Assembly: GCA_902796435.1 (NCBI GenBank)
Contig: CADBPG010000163.1
Span: forward strand, 1-44,366
DNA: 44,366 nt
From: an uncultured Eubacteriales bacterium
GTDB lineage: Bacteria > Bacillota > Clostridia > Lachnospirales > Bianqueaceae
Direction of reading: 5' to 3'
Both the position numbers and the translations under genes were made by a program. Below, one piece after another: positions 6,008 to 16,641 of the stretch; the stretch's first letter is position 1, and every line of letters starts with the position of its first letter. A model generated the notes under the pieces. The model was not told the origin of the DNA. It saw nothing but the letters and a program-made list of their open reading frames with translations, and ran no database searches.

Positions 6008-6141
6008 CTGTTCAGTGCAGTGGGCTTCCGCATACTTTGTATGCGGGGCGGGTCCTGAACAGCAACAAAACGCGCTTCATCAAGCGCAACAACAGCCGCG
6101 AGGGATGGCCGTCGCGTGCTTATAGCTGGTAGTTTGTTGTT
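6008..6141 (+). promoter_or_regulatory. structured 5-prime leader of pnp
   Basis: Consecutive inverted repeats fill the 150 bp before pnp. CTGTTCAG (6008-6015) pairs with CTGAACAG (6055-6062), enclosing CCGCATAC (6028-6035) with GTATGCGG (6039-6046). Next are GCGCTT (6072-6077) with AAGCGC (6082-6087), then CGCGA (6097-6101) with TCGCG (6112-6116). AACAACA near 6088 is complementary to TGTTGTT just before the ribosome binding site. In enterobacteria PNPase represses its own mRNA through a leader hairpin. Whether this leader does the same is inference. Confidence 0.55.
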
Positions 6142-6162
6142 AAGGAGAAAAGGAAAGAAAAA

Positions 6163-8442
6163 ATGACAAAAGTATTTGAAATGGAGGTCGCTGGCCGCAC
6201 ACTCCGTGCCGAGATCGGCAAAGTAGCAGAGCAGGCCAACGGCGCTGCATGGATGTCCTATGGAGATACGGTCGTCCTGTCCACCGCCACCGCGTCCGAA
6301 AAGCCCAGAGATGGAATCGATTTCTTCCCTCTGGCAGTTGATTATGAAGAGAGACTGTACTCTGTCGGCAAGATCCCGGGCAGCTTCATCAAGCGTGAAG
6401 GCCGTCCTACGGAAAACGCCATCCTGACAGCCCGCTGCATCGATCGTCCGATGCGTCCGCTGTTCCCGAAGGATTATCGCAATGACGTTGCTCTGGTCAA
6501 CACCGTTCTGTGTGTCGATCAGGATTGCTCTCCGGAGATCCTGGCCATGGTCGGATCTTCTGTGGCTGTTTCCATCTCTGACATCCCCTTCGACGGTCCT
6601 ATTGCTGCGGTTTCCGTCGGTCTGGTCGATGGCGAGCTGGTCATCAACCCCACCTCCGCACAGCGTGAAGTCAGCGATCTGAACCTGACCGTTGCTTCCA
6701 CCGCGGAAAAGGTCGTCATGATCGAAGCCGGTGCCAACGAGGTTCCGGAGGATAAAATGATCGAGGCTATCTTCCTGGCTCATGAGCAGAACCAGAAGAT
6801 CGTCGAGTGGATCAAGGGCATCGTGGCCGAAGTTGGCCGCCCGAAGCATGCATATGAAGAACATGTCGTTCCGGAATATGTATTCGACAAGTTAAAGGAA
6901 ATCATCCCGCCGGCACGTATGGAAGAGGCTGTTTTCGCTGATGAAAAGCAGGTCCGTGACCAGAACATCGCGAAGGTGACCGAGGACTTCCGTGCCGCCA
7001 TCGCCGAGATGCCGGAAGAAGAGCAGGAGCAGTATCTGCCTTTCGTCGACGAGGCGATCTACCAGTACCAGAAGAAGACGGTCCGCAAGATGATCAAAGA
7101 AGACGGAAAGCGTCCTGACGGTCGTTCCTTCACGGAGATCCGTCCGCTGTCCGCCGAGATCGATCTGCTGCCGCGTACCCATGGTTCCGGTATGTTCAAG
7201 CGTGGTCAGACCCAGGTTCTGACTGTTGCTACTCTGGGTGCTCTGTCCGACCAGCAGCGTCTGGACGGTCTGGATGACCTGGAAGTTTCCAAGCGTTATA
7301 TCCATCATTACAATATGCCGAGCTTCTCCGTCGGTGAGACCCGCAGCTCCCGTGGCCCGGGCCGCCGTGAGATCGGTCATGGTGCTCTGGCAGAGCGTGC
7401 CCTTGTGCCGGTCCTGCCCAGCGAGGAAGAGTTCCCGTACGCAATGCGTCTGGTCTCTGAAGTCCTGAGCTCCAACGGTTCCACCTCTCAGGGTTCCATC
7501 TGCGCCAGCACCCTGGCTCTGATGGCCGCCGGTGTTCCGATCAAAGCTCCTGTCGCAGGTATCTCCTGCGGTCTGGTCACTGGTGAGACCGATGATGATT
7601 TCATCCTGCTGACCGATATCCAGGGTCTTGAGGACTTCTTCGGCGATATGGACTTCAAGGTCGCCGGTACCAAGAAGGGTATCACCGCGATCCAGATGGA
7701 TATCAAGGTACATGGCCTGACCCGTGCCATCATCGAAGGCGCGATCGCTCGTACTCGTGAAGCACGTGAGTACATCCTGGACGAAGTCATGCTGCCTTGC
7801 ATTTCCGAGCCGCGTAAGTCCGTCTCCAAGTATGCGCCAAACATCTATCAGACCAAGATCCCGGTGGACAAGATCGGTGAAGTCGTTGGCCCGAAAGGTA
7901 AGATGATCAACAAGATCATCGACGAGACCGGTGTCAAGATCGATATCGAGGACGATGGTTCCGTTTATGTTCTGGGCAACGACGAGGCGATGGCCCTCAA
8001 GGCGATCTCCATCATCGAGAACATTGCCAAAGAGATCCAGATGGACGAGATCTACAACGCCAAGGTCGTGCGTCTGGCCGACTTCGGTGCTTTCGTAGAA
8101 CTGTGCCCGGGCAAGGATGCGCTGCTGCACAATTCTCAGATCAGCAACGAATACGTCGAAAAGGCGGAAGACGTGCTGAAGATCGACGACGAGATCATGG
8201 TCAAGGTCATCGGTATCGAAGTCGACAAGCAGAGCGGCAAGTCCAAGGTCAAGGTATCTCATAAGGTACTTCTGCCTCCTAAGGAAGGTGCGGAAGAGGG
8301 CGAAGGCGAGCGCAAGGAACGGAACTATGACCGTCCGCGCCGCGAGCGCAACAACAACTATCGCAATGACCGCCGGCATGAGGACCGCAAGGAGAATTCC
8401 GACAAGCCGCGCCGCCGTTTCGATAAGAACGACCGCGCATGA
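6163..8442 (+). CDS. pnp: polyribonucleotide nucleotidyltransferase (PNPase)
   Basis: A 759-residue 3-prime to 5-prime phosphorolytic exoribonuclease that releases nucleoside diphosphates during mRNA decay in the cytoplasm. The order is RNase PH domain 1, alpha-helical domain, RNase PH domain 2 (about 310-540), KH domain ([20 protein letters not shown], about 568-590) and S1 domain (from about 630, [17 protein letters not shown]). A basic Arg/Asn/Asp-rich tail follows the S1 domain (about 710-759) and is probably disordered and RNA-binding. The ATG follows AAGGAGAAAAGGAAAG. The stop overlaps the dut start in ATGA, so the two are translationally coupled. Length is at the long end for Firmicutes because of the tail. 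Confidence 0.97.
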   Translation: MTKVFEMEVAGRTLRAEIGKVAEQANGAAWMSYGDTVVLSTATASEKPRDGIDFFPLAVDYEERLYSVGKIPGSFIKREGRPTENAILTARCIDRPMRPLFPKDYRNDVALVNTVLCVDQDCSPEILAMVGSSVAVSISDIPFDGPIAAVSVGLVDGELVINPTSAQREVSDLNLTVASTAEKVVMIEAGANEVPEDKMIEAIFLAHEQNQKIVEWIKGIVAEVGRPKHAYEEHVVPEYVFDKLKEIIPPARMEEAVFADEKQVRDQNIAKVTEDFRAAIAEMPEEEQEQYLPFVDEAIYQYQKKTVRKMIKEDGKRPDGRSFTEIRPLSAEIDLLPRTHGSGMFKRGQTQVLTVATLGALSDQQRLDGLDDLEVSKRYIHHYNMPSFSVGETRSSRGPGRREIGHGALAERALVPVLPSEEEFPYAMRLVSEVLSSNGSTSQGSICASTLALMAAGVPIKAPVAGISCGLVTGETDDDFILLTDIQGLEDFFGDMDFKVAGTKKGITAIQMDIKVHGLTRAIIEGAIARTREAREYILDEVMLPCISEPRKSVSKYAPNIYQTKIPVDKIGEVVGPKGKMINKIIDETGVKIDIEDDGSVYVLGNDEAMALKAISIIENIAKEIQMDEIYNAKVVRLADFGAFVELCPGKDALLHNSQISNEYVEKAEDVLKIDDEIMVKVIGIEVDKQSGKSKVKVSHKVLLPPKEGAEEGEGERKERNYDRPRRERNNNYRNDRRHEDRKENSDKPRRRFDKNDRA

Positions 8443-8945
8443 TCCGATTTGAAAAGATCACTGCAGAGCAGTATATAGAGGACCGTCAGAAGCGCAGTTC
8501 ATCTGCGCTGGACGGTCCCTCTCTATTACAGGAATATGATGCCATCCAGCTTCCGCAGCGGGGCACGCTTGATTCGGCCGGATATGACATCCGTACGCCC
8601 TTTGGCTTTGCCTTATGGCCGGGACAGTCTTTGGTCGTGCCGACGGGTCTCAGAGCGCTGATGGAACCGGATATGTGGCTGGGCCTTTATATCCGCTCCA
8701 GCCTTGGGTTCAAGTATGGGATCCGCCTGGTCAACTCTACGGCCGTGATCGATGCCGACTACGCAGGTGCTGCCAATCAAGGGCATCTGATGGTCGGGAT
8801 CTACAACGGGGGTTCTAAGGTGGTACGCCTGGAGGCGGGCGATGCCTTCGCCCAGGGTATCTTCCAGAAGTACTATATTACGGAGGATGACAGCCCGAAA
8901 AACCAGGTGCGGGTAGGCGGTTTCGGCTCCACCAATATGCAATAA
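8439..8945 (+). CDS. dut: dUTP diphosphatase (dUTPase family)
   Basis: A 168-residue trimeric-type dUTPase, which hydrolyses dUTP to dUMP and pyrophosphate and so keeps uracil out of DNA. The five family motifs are recognisable: 1 GTLDSAGYDI, 2 IRSSLG, 3 VNSTAVIDADYAG, 4 GDAFAQGIF and 5 VRVGGFGSTN. Motif 3 is slightly unusual, with ADYAG instead of DYRG. An N-terminal extension of about 40 residues precedes motif 1. A dCTP deaminase-like activity cannot be excluded because the fold is shared. It overlaps pnp by 4 nt and is followed directly by a terminator. Confidence 0.87.
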   Translation: MIRFEKITAEQYIEDRQKRSSSALDGPSLLQEYDAIQLPQRGTLDSAGYDIRTPFGFALWPGQSLVVPTGLRALMEPDMWLGLYIRSSLGFKYGIRLVNSTAVIDADYAGAANQGHLMVGIYNGGSKVVRLEAGDAFAQGIFQKYYITEDDSPKNQVRVGGFGSTNMQ

Positions 8946-8952
8946 AAAAAGG

Positions 8953-8974
8953 ACCAGCTACGGCTGGTTTTTTT
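8953..8974 (+). terminator. terminator of pnp-dut
   Basis: ACCAGC-TACG-GCTGGT is followed by a T-tract and preceded by an A-tract. Confidence 0.88.
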
Positions 8975-9019
8975 ACACCCAGGCAGGCGAATATACGTTC
9001 TCATTTTTCATCTTTCTTG

Positions 9020-9048
9020 TTTACAACAGGCGCAATTCGTGGTATAAT
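9020..9048 (+). promoter_or_regulatory. promoter of the uppP-ftsK operon
   Basis: TTTACA (9020-9025) and TATAAT (9043-9048) with a 17-bp spacer, 39 bp before the uppP start. It is the only clear promoter I see before recA and may drive the whole co-directional run. Confidence 0.75.
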
Positions 9049-9086
9049 AATAAAAAATATTGGCTTTAACAAGGGGAGCGCGTTAC

Positions 9087-9938
9087 ATGGAAAAAATATC
9101 CATTCTTCATGCCATAATCATGGGCATTGTTCAGGGGTTGACAGAGTTTCTGCCTATCTCCAGTTCCGGCCATCTGGTTCTGGCCAAATTCCTGCTGCAT
9201 GCGGATCTTGGCGCGAATTCAGCCTTTTTCGAGATCCTGCTGCATCTGGGCACCTTCATCGCGGTCTGTTGTGTCTATGCCAAAGATGTATGGAGCCTGA
9301 TCCGGGAGTTCTTCATCCTCATTGGGGATCTGTACCATCATTTTAAGGACAAGAAGAGCATCGAAATATATCCGGAACGCAAAATGCTTTTGCTCGTGCT
9401 CGTGGCCTCGGTGCCCACGGCCATCCTGGGTCTGATCATCGAAAAAACGCTGGCTGATGTTTTCATGGGATCGGTGTTGGCGGTAGGTCTAGCACTGCTC
9501 ATCACGGCAGCCATCCTTCTTCTGTCTGCCCGAATTCCGCTGGGCCGTAAAAAGCTCAAATCCATCAAGTATTCTGATGCACTGTTCATTGGTTTCGTGC
9601 AGGGAATTGCCGTAACGCCGGGCATCTCCCGCTCCGGTTCCACCATCGTGGCCGGACAGTGCGCAGGTCTGGACAGGGAGTTCGCGATCCGCTTTTCCTT
9701 CCTCATTTCTCTGCCTGCCATCGGTGGTGCGGCACTGCTTTCGTTGAAGGATCTTTCCGGTCAGGATATCGCGGCCAACGGTCTTGCGTATTTTGTCGCG
9801 CTCATCGTGTCCGCGGTGGTAGGGTACATCTGCATCCGCTGGATGCTGTCGCTCTTGAAAAGAAATAAGCTGTATTATTTCGGTTATTACTGTGCCGTCA
9901 TCGGCGCGGTCGCGGTGATCACCGGTCTGTTCATGTAA
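9087..9938 (+). CDS. uppP: undecaprenyl-diphosphate phosphatase
   Basis: A 283-residue polytopic membrane enzyme that dephosphorylates undecaprenyl diphosphate, recycling the lipid carrier of cell-wall synthesis. It also confers bacitracin tolerance. The two catalytic signatures are present: QGLTEFLPISSSGH near the N-terminus and VTPGISRSGST in the middle. About seven or eight hydrophobic helices are visible. The start is ATG 9087 after AGGGGAG; the in-frame ATT/TTG codons from 9060 are rejected. It lies 13 bp upstream of ftsK and is probably co-transcribed with it. Confidence 0.95.
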   Translation: MEKISILHAIIMGIVQGLTEFLPISSSGHLVLAKFLLHADLGANSAFFEILLHLGTFIAVCCVYAKDVWSLIREFFILIGDLYHHFKDKKSIEIYPERKMLLLVLVASVPTAILGLIIEKTLADVFMGSVLAVGLALLITAAILLLSARIPLGRKKLKSIKYSDALFIGFVQGIAVTPGISRSGSTIVAGQCAGLDREFAIRFSFLISLPAIGGAALLSLKDLSGQDIAANGLAYFVALIVSAVVGYICIRWMLSLLKRNKLYYFGYYCAVIGAVAVITGLFM

Positions 9939-9951
9939 ATAGGAGGAAAGA

Positions 9952-12711
9952 ATGGCTGCAAAAAAGACGGCTAATAAAAAGAAAACAACGGGGAATACAA
10001 GAACGTCGAAAGCACCTCAGCCAAAGAAAAGCTCTTTGTCGGATCCGGTCGTATCCGAGATCCGCAGCATCAGTATCCTGATCCTGCTGCTCATTTTGAA
10101 CCTTTGCATGATCCTGCACAACCGCATGGGCATCATCGGACGCACCATCTACAAGGCCGGCATCGGCATGTTCGGCTTTTCCGCGTTCCTACTGTGTCTG
10201 TTCGCCCTGGTCGTGGTCATCCTGCACATGGCGCGCAAGCTGGAAGGGCATGCAGCAAAGGCCTGGGCGGTCCTGGGGGTCATCCTGGGCTTAAGCGTCC
10301 TGCTGTACCTTATCAATGGGGATCTGTCCGTCAAGGAACTGAAAGCGTATTACGAGAACGCAACGGCGGCCAACGGCGGCCTTCTGGGCGGTCTTGTGGC
10401 GGTATTCCTGGTGCGTCTGATCGGTCGAATCGGCGCCATGGTCGTTGTATTACTCATTTTGCTCATCACTGTTGTCATCGTAACCGAGCGTTCCATCACA
10501 AGGGATCTGGGCCATGTGGCACAGGCTTCCGCGCAGGAAGTGCGTACCCGGCATGAAGCCCACGTCCGTACCCGGGAAGAGCGCAGGGCAGCGCTGGAAG
10601 AAAAGCGCCGCGAGGAAGAGATCGCAAAAGCACGGGTCTCCCGGGAGATCCGGGACATGGATCCTGCGGAGCAGAGCCAGCCGGCGCCGGCCGCGGTTTC
10701 TGAACCGGTCGTGCGCGGTGCGCGTCCCTCTGCGGAGCGTACCCCGGCGGTGGATCCGGTACGCAGTGGCGGCCTTGATTTCGCCCTGTTCAACGATGAT
10801 GATGATTATTATCTCAATAAAAAGCGCCGCTACCGCATGGAAAACGGTATAGCGGATGAGGAAGAGCCGGAAGAAAAGAAGCCGCGCCGCCGCAGGACCC
10901 ATGTGGAAAAAGAAACTGTGGCCAAGGCCGATCCGGTCCCGACGCAGAAATACCCGGTAGAAGAGCCGGCATACAGCGCAGAACCGGAGGAAGACGAGAT
11001 CCGCATCAATATCCCGCAGCCGCAGGAGCATAAGATGGACGTTTATCTTCCAGACGTGGAGTTCGATGATCCGTTCGAGGCGGCAGATCCGGCTGCACCG
11101 GCCCCCGGTAAGACAAGTGGTTCCGGTAAAAGCCGCACTTCCAGCAGCAAGGTCGATTATGGCGTGCAGCAGACGCTGGATGGTGACGAGGAGGAAGAAG
11201 AAGGTTCTGATGAGCCTCTGGAACTGGATGGCGATGCGGACCTTAATCCGCAGGCAGTCGTCCACGAATATGTCTTCCCGTCCATCGAGCTGTTGACGCC
11301 GCCGGGCGACGAAGAGGGTGGCGAATCTCGCGAGGATCTGCTGCGTAACGCGCGTACGCTGGAACAGTCACTGGCCAGCTTCGGTGTGGAAGCTAAGGTC
11401 CTGCAGGTCAATAAGGGACCGGCCGTCACACGGTATGAACTGCAGCCCAGTGAAGGCGTCCGGGTCAGCCGGATCATGAACCTGGCAGATGATATCGCGC
11501 TGAACCTGGCAACCTCGGGCATCCGCATCGAGGGTCCGATCCCGGGCAAGAAAGCCCTGGGCATCGAGGTGCCGAACCGGGAAACCACCTCCGTCTATCT
11601 GCGTGAGGTCATCGATTCCGACAAGTTCCGCAATCTGTCCTCTCCATTGGCCTTTGCGCTGGGTAAGGACATCGATGGCAACGTGCAGGTCACAGACATC
11701 GCCCGTATGCCGCATCTGCTCATCGCCGGTGCCACCGGTTCCGGTAAATCTGTCTGTATCAACTGCCTGCTGATGAGTATCATCTACAAGGCCAAGCCGG
11801 AGGACGTGGGTCTCATCCTGATCGATCCGAAGGTAGTTGAGCTTTCTGTTTATAACGGCGTCCCGCATCTTTTGTCTCCGGTCGTCACCGATCCTAAGAA
11901 GGCCGCGCTGTCCCTGAACTGGGCGGTGCAGGAAATGACGAAACGCTATAAGCGCTTCTCTGACGCTCAGGTCCGTGACATCAAGGGCTTCAACGAATGG
12001 GTCGAGGCCAATCCGGATTGCGGACAGCCCCGCATGAAGCGGATCATCATCGTGGTCGATGAGTTGGCCGATTTGATGATGGTCGCCTCCAAAGAAGTTG
12101 AGGATTATATCTGCCGTCTGGCGCAGATGGCGCGTGCCGCTGGCATCCATCTGGTCATCGCCACACAGCGTCCGTCGGTCGATGTTATCACAGGCCTGAT
12201 CAAGGCCAATATTCCTTCCCGTCTGGCATTTGCCGTTTCTTCTGGTATCGACTCCCGTACCATTCTGGATATGGTCGGTGCAGAAAAACTGCTGGGACGG
12301 GGCGATATGCTCTTCGCGCCGATCGGCGCTTCCAAACCTTTGCGCATCCAGGGTGCTTTCGTTTCGGATCATGAGGTCGAAAATGTGGTCGCCGCAGTCA
12401 AACAGGCGTCGGTCCTCACAGATCCGGATCTGGAGGATGCCATGCGCGGCGGCGGTTCATCCAGTTCTTCCGGCGGTGCCGAGGATGATGATCTGGATGA
12501 GTTCCTGGAGCAGGCGATCCAGTATGTGGTGGACAAGCAGAAGGCTTCCATCAGTATGCTGCAGCGTGTCTTCCGGATCGGTTTCAACCGTGCGGCCCGT
12601 CTCATGGACGCACTGGAGGAGCGGGGGATCGTAGGTCCCGACGAGGGGAGCAAACCCAGAAAAGTGTTGCTGACATCCGACCAGCTGAACGCGGCGGATG
12701 AAGAGGATTAA
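9952..12711 (+). CDS. ftsK: FtsK/SpoIIIE-type DNA translocase
   Basis: A 919-residue septal DNA pump that clears chromosomal DNA through the closing septum. The N-terminus is Lys-rich and followed by about four transmembrane helices (about 40-60, 68-93, 103-122, 143-178). A long disordered, highly charged linker (about 185-430) leads to the ATPase motor, with Walker [10 protein letters not shown] at about residue 592 and Walker B-like [13 protein letters not shown]. The C-terminal winged-helix gamma domain (about 855-915: [22 protein letters not shown]) would read KOPS/SRS-like polarity sequences. The ATG follows AGGAGGAAAG. Whether it serves vegetative division or sporulation cannot be told from the sequence. 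It sits between uppP and fhs. Confidence 0.95.
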   Translation: MAAKKTANKKKTTGNTRTSKAPQPKKSSLSDPVVSEIRSISILILLLILNLCMILHNRMGIIGRTIYKAGIGMFGFSAFLLCLFALVVVILHMARKLEGHAAKAWAVLGVILGLSVLLYLINGDLSVKELKAYYENATAANGGLLGGLVAVFLVRLIGRIGAMVVVLLILLITVVIVTERSITRDLGHVAQASAQEVRTRHEAHVRTREERRAALEEKRREEEIAKARVSREIRDMDPAEQSQPAPAAVSEPVVRGARPSAERTPAVDPVRSGGLDFALFNDDDDYYLNKKRRYRMENGIADEEEPEEKKPRRRRTHVEKETVAKADPVPTQKYPVEEPAYSAEPEEDEIRINIPQPQEHKMDVYLPDVEFDDPFEAADPAAPAPGKTSGSGKSRTSSSKVDYGVQQTLDGDEEEEEGSDEPLELDGDADLNPQAVVHEYVFPSIELLTPPGDEEGGESREDLLRNARTLEQSLASFGVEAKVLQVNKGPAVTRYELQPSEGVRVSRIMNLADDIALNLATSGIRIEGPIPGKKALGIEVPNRETTSVYLREVIDSDKFRNLSSPLAFALGKDIDGNVQVTDIARMPHLLIAGATGSGKSVCINCLLMSIIYKAKPEDVGLILIDPKVVELSVYNGVPHLLSPVVTDPKKAALSLNWAVQEMTKRYKRFSDAQVRDIKGFNEWVEANPDCGQPRMKRIIIVVDELADLMMVASKEVEDYICRLAQMARAAGIHLVIATQRPSVDVITGLIKANIPSRLAFAVSSGIDSRTILDMVGAEKLLGRGDMLFAPIGASKPLRIQGAFVSDHEVENVVAAVKQASVLTDPDLEDAMRGGGSSSSSGGAEDDDLDEFLEQAIQYVVDKQKASISMLQRVFRIGFNRAARLMDALEERGIVGPDEGSKPRKVLLTSDQLNAADEED

Positions 12712-12733
12712 TCATTTAGGAGGATCCCATACC

Positions 12734-14410
12734 ATGAGTTACAAAAGTGATATCGAGATCGCAAGAGAAGCGAAGGTTCTGCCGATCACACAGGTAGCAG
12801 AGAAACTGGGCATCGAGGCAGACGACCTGGAAGCCTATGGAAAGTACAAAGCCAAGATCGCCCCATCTTATTGGGAGAAGATCAAGGACAACCCCGACGG
12901 CAAGCTGGTATTGGTCACCGCGATCAACCCGACACCTGCCGGCGAAGGCAAGACGACGATCACGGTCGGTTTAGGGCAGGCCTTGGGCCGCCTGGGCATC
13001 AAATCAGTGATCGCGCTGCGTGAACCTTCCCTGGGCCCATGTATGGGAGTCAAAGGCGGAGCGGCCGGCGGTGGTTACAGCCAGGTCGTCCCCATGGAAG
13101 ACATCAACCTGCATTTTACTGGCGATATCCACGCCATCAGCACAGCACACAACCTGCTGTCCGCCATGATCGACAACCATCTGCAGCAGGGCAATGCCCT
13201 GGGCATCGATCCGCGCCAGATCACCTGGAAGCGTGTCGTCGACCTGAATGACCGTGCTCTGCGGCACATCGTCGTGGGTCTGGGCGGCAAGCTGCAGGGT
13301 GTCCCGCGTGAAGACGGGTACATGATCACCGTTGCTTCCGAGATCATGGCCATCCTGTGCCTGTCCAAGGACCTGAAGGACCTGAAAGAGCGCATCGGCC
13401 GCATCATCATCGGTTATAACTACGCAGGTCAGCCTGTGACCGCGGCAGATCTGAAGGCGCAGGGCGCGATGGCCACCCTTCTGAAGGATGCCATCCATCC
13501 GAACCTGGTTCAGACGCTGGAGAACACGCCTGCCATCATCCATGGCGGCCCCTTCGCCAACATCGCCCATGGCTGCAACAGCCTGCGTGCCACCCGTTAT
13601 GCTCTGAAAACGGCGGATGTCGTTGTGACAGAGGCCGGCTTCGGTGCAGACCTGGGTGCTGAAAAGTTCCTGGATATCAAGTGCCGCATCGGCGGTCTGA
13701 AGCCTTCTGCCATCGTCCTGGTGGCGACGGTCCGCGCGCTGAAGTACAACGGTGGTGTGAAGCGTGATCAGCTGGGCACCGAGAATCTGGAAGCCCTGGC
13801 TGCCGGTTTCGTCAACCTGCAGAAGCATATCGAAAACCTGCAGCAGTATGATGTTCCGGTCGTGGTCACCCTGAATGCTTTCGTGACCGATACCGAAGCG
13901 GAAACCCAATACATCGAGACACAAGTCCGTGCCATGGGCTGCGAGTTTGCCCTGGCCCGTGTCTGGGAAAAAGGCGGCGAAGGCGGTGAGGACCTGGCGA
14001 AAGCGGTCCTGAAGACCCTGGAAGAGAAGGAGTCTCATTATCATCCGCTGTATCCTGATGACATGCCTCTCGACAAGAAGATCGAGACCATCGCCACGAA
14101 GATCTATGGCGCGGATGGCGTGATCTACGGTGCCGGTGTCAAGACCAAGCTTAAAAAATTCGCGGAGATGGGATTTGGCAACTGCCCGGTCTGCATCGCG
14201 AAAACACAATACTCTCTGTCGGACAACCAGAAGAAGCTGGGCCGTCCGACCGGTTTCAAGATTACGATCCGCGAGGTCAATATCTCTGCCGGTGCCGGAT
14301 TCGTCGTCGCCATCGCTGGTGATATCATGACGATGCCGGGTCTGCCGCCCGTACCGGCCGCAGAGAACATCGATATCGATGAGAACGGCGTGATCACCGG
14401 ACTTTTCTAA
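12734..14410 (+). CDS. fhs: formate--tetrahydrofolate ligase
   Basis: A 558-residue cytoplasmic enzyme, of the normal family length, that makes 10-formyl-THF from formate, THF and ATP. It is the entry of formate into one-carbon metabolism and the methyl branch of the Wood-Ljungdahl route. The P-loop [18 protein letters not shown] is clear, as are the family segments [19 protein letters not shown] and [14 protein letters not shown]. The start chosen is ATG 12734 after TAGGAGG; an in-frame ATG at 12698 lies inside ftsK. folD follows after 13 bp and performs the next steps. The pair is placed inside a DNA translocase/recombination operon, which is an uncommon setting. Confidence 0.97.
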   Translation: MSYKSDIEIAREAKVLPITQVAEKLGIEADDLEAYGKYKAKIAPSYWEKIKDNPDGKLVLVTAINPTPAGEGKTTITVGLGQALGRLGIKSVIALREPSLGPCMGVKGGAAGGGYSQVVPMEDINLHFTGDIHAISTAHNLLSAMIDNHLQQGNALGIDPRQITWKRVVDLNDRALRHIVVGLGGKLQGVPREDGYMITVASEIMAILCLSKDLKDLKERIGRIIIGYNYAGQPVTAADLKAQGAMATLLKDAIHPNLVQTLENTPAIIHGGPFANIAHGCNSLRATRYALKTADVVVTEAGFGADLGAEKFLDIKCRIGGLKPSAIVLVATVRALKYNGGVKRDQLGTENLEALAAGFVNLQKHIENLQQYDVPVVVTLNAFVTDTEAETQYIETQVRAMGCEFALARVWEKGGEGGEDLAKAVLKTLEEKESHYHPLYPDDMPLDKKIETIATKIYGADGVIYGAGVKTKLKKFAEMGFGNCPVCIAKTQYSLSDNQKKLGRPTGFKITIREVNISAGAGFVVAIAGDIMTMPGLPPVPAAENIDIDENGVITGLF

Positions 14411-14423
14411 ACAGGAGTGTTCC

Positions 14424-15278
14424 ATGGAAACCAAGATCATTGATGGAAAACAGATCGCGCGTGAGATCCGGGCCGAATTAAAGGAACGGATCGCCGCGCA
14501 TGTCGCAAATGGCCGTCCGGTACCGAAAATGACGGTCATCCTGGTGGGAGAGGACCCGGCCTCCCAGGTGTATGTCGCCAATAAAGAGAAGGCCTGCGGC
14601 TGGATCAAAATGGCATCAGAAACCCTGCGCATGCCGGCTTCCACAACGACGGAAGAAGTCATCAGTGCTATCGAAAAGCTGAACCAGGACCCCGGGATCC
14701 ATGGGATCCTGGTCCAGTTGCCCTTACCGGACCATATCAATAAAGAGGCGGTCCTGAAGACCATCGATCCGAAAAAGGATGTGGACGGGTTCCATGTCGT
14801 CAATGCCGGCCAGCTGTTTACCGGCACGGGCGATCCTTTAGTGGCCTGCACACCCTCCGGCGTCATCCAGATGCTGAAGCGTTCCGGCATCGAGATCACG
14901 GGCAAGCACTGTGTGATCGCCGGCCGCAGCAATATCGTTGGCAAGCCCATGGCCATGCTGATGATGAATGAAAACGCCACAGTCACTGTCATCCATACCC
15001 GGACCCAGAACGAAAGAGCCTTCATTCAGGACGCGGACATCTTCATCGCGGCGGTCGGACGCCCGAACCGGTTCAGTGGTGATGATATCAAAGAAGGCGC
15101 CGTCGTGATCGATGTGGGGATCCACCGTACCGAAAATGGTCTTTGCGGCGACTGTGATTATGCGTCCATGCTGGGCAAGGCATCCTATATCACACCGGTA
15201 CCCGGCGGCGTAGGTCCCATGACCATTGCCATGCTGCTCAGCAACTGCCTGAAGGCCTACGAGCAGCAGATTCTGTAA
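14424..15278 (+). CDS. folD: methylene-THF dehydrogenase / methenyl-THF cyclohydrolase
   Basis: A 284-residue bifunctional enzyme converting 10-formyl-THF to 5,10-methenyl- and then 5,10-methylene-THF, with NAD(P). The substrate-binding motif with the catalytic Tyr/Lys is VGEDPASQVYVANKEKAC. The family's DVDGFH and the dinucleotide-binding region CVIAGRSNIVGKPMAMLM are present, as is the C-terminal TPVPGGVGPMTIAML signature. The ATG follows ACAGGAGTG. It acts directly after fhs and is probably translated from the same mRNA. Confidence 0.97.
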   Translation: METKIIDGKQIAREIRAELKERIAAHVANGRPVPKMTVILVGEDPASQVYVANKEKACGWIKMASETLRMPASTTTEEVISAIEKLNQDPGIHGILVQLPLPDHINKEAVLKTIDPKKDVDGFHVVNAGQLFTGTGDPLVACTPSGVIQMLKRSGIEITGKHCVIAGRSNIVGKPMAMLMMNENATVTVIHTRTQNERAFIQDADIFIAAVGRPNRFSGDDIKEGAVVIDVGIHRTENGLCGDCDYASMLGKASYITPVPGGVGPMTIAMLLSNCLKAYEQQIL

Positions 15279-15297
15279 CCTAACGATAGGAGAAATC

Positions 15298-16641
15298 ATG
15301 CCTGTAACTGTATCGTTTGTATCCCTGGGCTGTGATAAAAACACCGTCGACAGCGAGATCATGCTGGAGCGGTTGTTGGAGCATGGATATGAACTTGTCA
15401 AGGACGATGCCCTGGCCGAGGTGATCATCGTCAATACCTGCGGATTCATCCAGTCCGCCCAGGAGGAGTCCATCGAGACCATCCTGGAAATGGCCGGCTA
15501 TAAAGAGAGTGGATGCTGTAAGAAGCTGGTCGTGACCGGCTGCCTGGCCCAGCGCTTCGCGAAGGAGATCGGTGAGGATCTGCCGGAGGTCGATGCTGTG
15601 GTCGGGACCGGCAGTTATGAGCAGATCGTCGATGTGCTGGATGAACTGCTTAAGTCTGATCAGAAGGTCGTCCGGCTTGGCGCATTGCCGGAGCGTGATC
15701 TGGGGTACCAGAAGCGCCTGATCTCTACGACAGGATATTACGAGTACATCAAGATCGCGGAGGGCTGCGATAATTTCTGCACCTACTGCACCATTCCTTC
15801 CATTCGTGGACGGTACCGTTCCCGCAAGGCAGCGGACATCATCCAGGAGGTCAAGGACCTGGCGGACCAGGGCGTGACCGAGCTCATGGTGGTGGCGCAG
15901 GATATCACGAAGTATGGCCGGGATCTGGAAGAGGATATCGATCTTTCCGATCTGCTCTATATGATGTGCCGGGTCGAGGGCATCAAGTGGATCCGCCTGC
16001 TGTACTGCTATCCGGAGGATATCACCGAGAAGCTGATCCAGACCATCGCCTCTGAGAAAAAGATCCTGCCCTACATCGACATGCCGATCCAGCATTGTTC
16101 CGACAGCGTCCTGAAGCGCATGAACCGCAAGCACACGAAGGACATGCTGGTGCAGGTCATTGACCGGCTGCGTACAGTCCTGCCGGAGGTATGTATCCGC
16201 ACTACGCTGATCACGGGCTTCCCCGGTGAAACGGAAGAAGAATTCCAGGAAATGTGTGATTTCGTCACCGAGACCGGTTTCGACCGGCTGGGCGTCTTCA
16301 CCTATTCGCAGGAAGAGGGTACGCCCGCCGCGCGCATGAAGGATCAGGTGCCGGAGGAAGAAAAAGAGCGCCGCAAGGACATCCTGATGCAGATCCAGCA
16401 GCAGGTCAGCCGGGAGATCTCGGAATCCTTGATCGGAATGGAAATGGAAGTCATCGTTGAGGGAGAGATCCCGGATGCGGTGGAAGAAGGTCACGTATAC
16501 AGTACACGTTCCTACCGGGACGCTCCGGATATCGACGGGTTCGTGTTTGTATCCACGGATGAGGCGCATCAGTCAGGCGACTACATCCGTTGCCGCATCA
16601 GCGGTGCCTATGAGTATGACTTGATCGGAGAAGAAATCTGA
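15298..16641 (+). CDS. rimO: ribosomal protein S12 methylthiotransferase
   Basis: A 447-residue radical-SAM enzyme that adds a methylthio group to a conserved Asp of ribosomal protein S12. The N-terminal UPF0004 domain has conserved Cys residues in SLGCDKN, NTCGFI and TGCLAQR, which bind a second 4Fe-4S cluster. The radical-SAM CxxxCxxC is in EGCDNFCTYCTIP, and the C-terminal region is TRAM-like. SLGCDKNTVDSE and DMPIQHCSD separate RimO from MiaB. The ATG follows AGGAGAAATC. The stop TGA overlaps the pgsA ATG by one base. Confidence 0.95.
   Translation: MPVTVSFVSLGCDKNTVDSEIMLERLLEHGYELVKDDALAEVIIVNTCGFIQSAQEESIETILEMAGYKESGCCKKLVVTGCLAQRFAKEIGEDLPEVDAVVGTGSYEQIVDVLDELLKSDQKVVRLGALPERDLGYQKRLISTTGYYEYIKIAEGCDNFCTYCTIPSIRGRYRSRKAADIIQEVKDLADQGVTELMVVAQDITKYGRDLEEDIDLSDLLYMMCRVEGIKWIRLLYCYPEDITEKLIQTIASEKKILPYIDMPIQHCSDSVLKRMNRKHTKDMLVQVIDRLRTVLPEVCIRTTLITGFPGETEEEFQEMCDFVTETGFDRLGVFTYSQEEGTPAARMKDQVPEEEKERRKDILMQIQQQVSREISESLIGMEMEVIVEGEIPDAVEEGHVYSTRSYRDAPDIDGFVFVSTDEAHQSGDYIRCRISGAYEYDLIGEEI

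Noticed and set aside
13004-15025. 673-codon minus-strand frame across fhs and folD
   Set aside because: It spans two well-supported genes in antisense and has no family signature.
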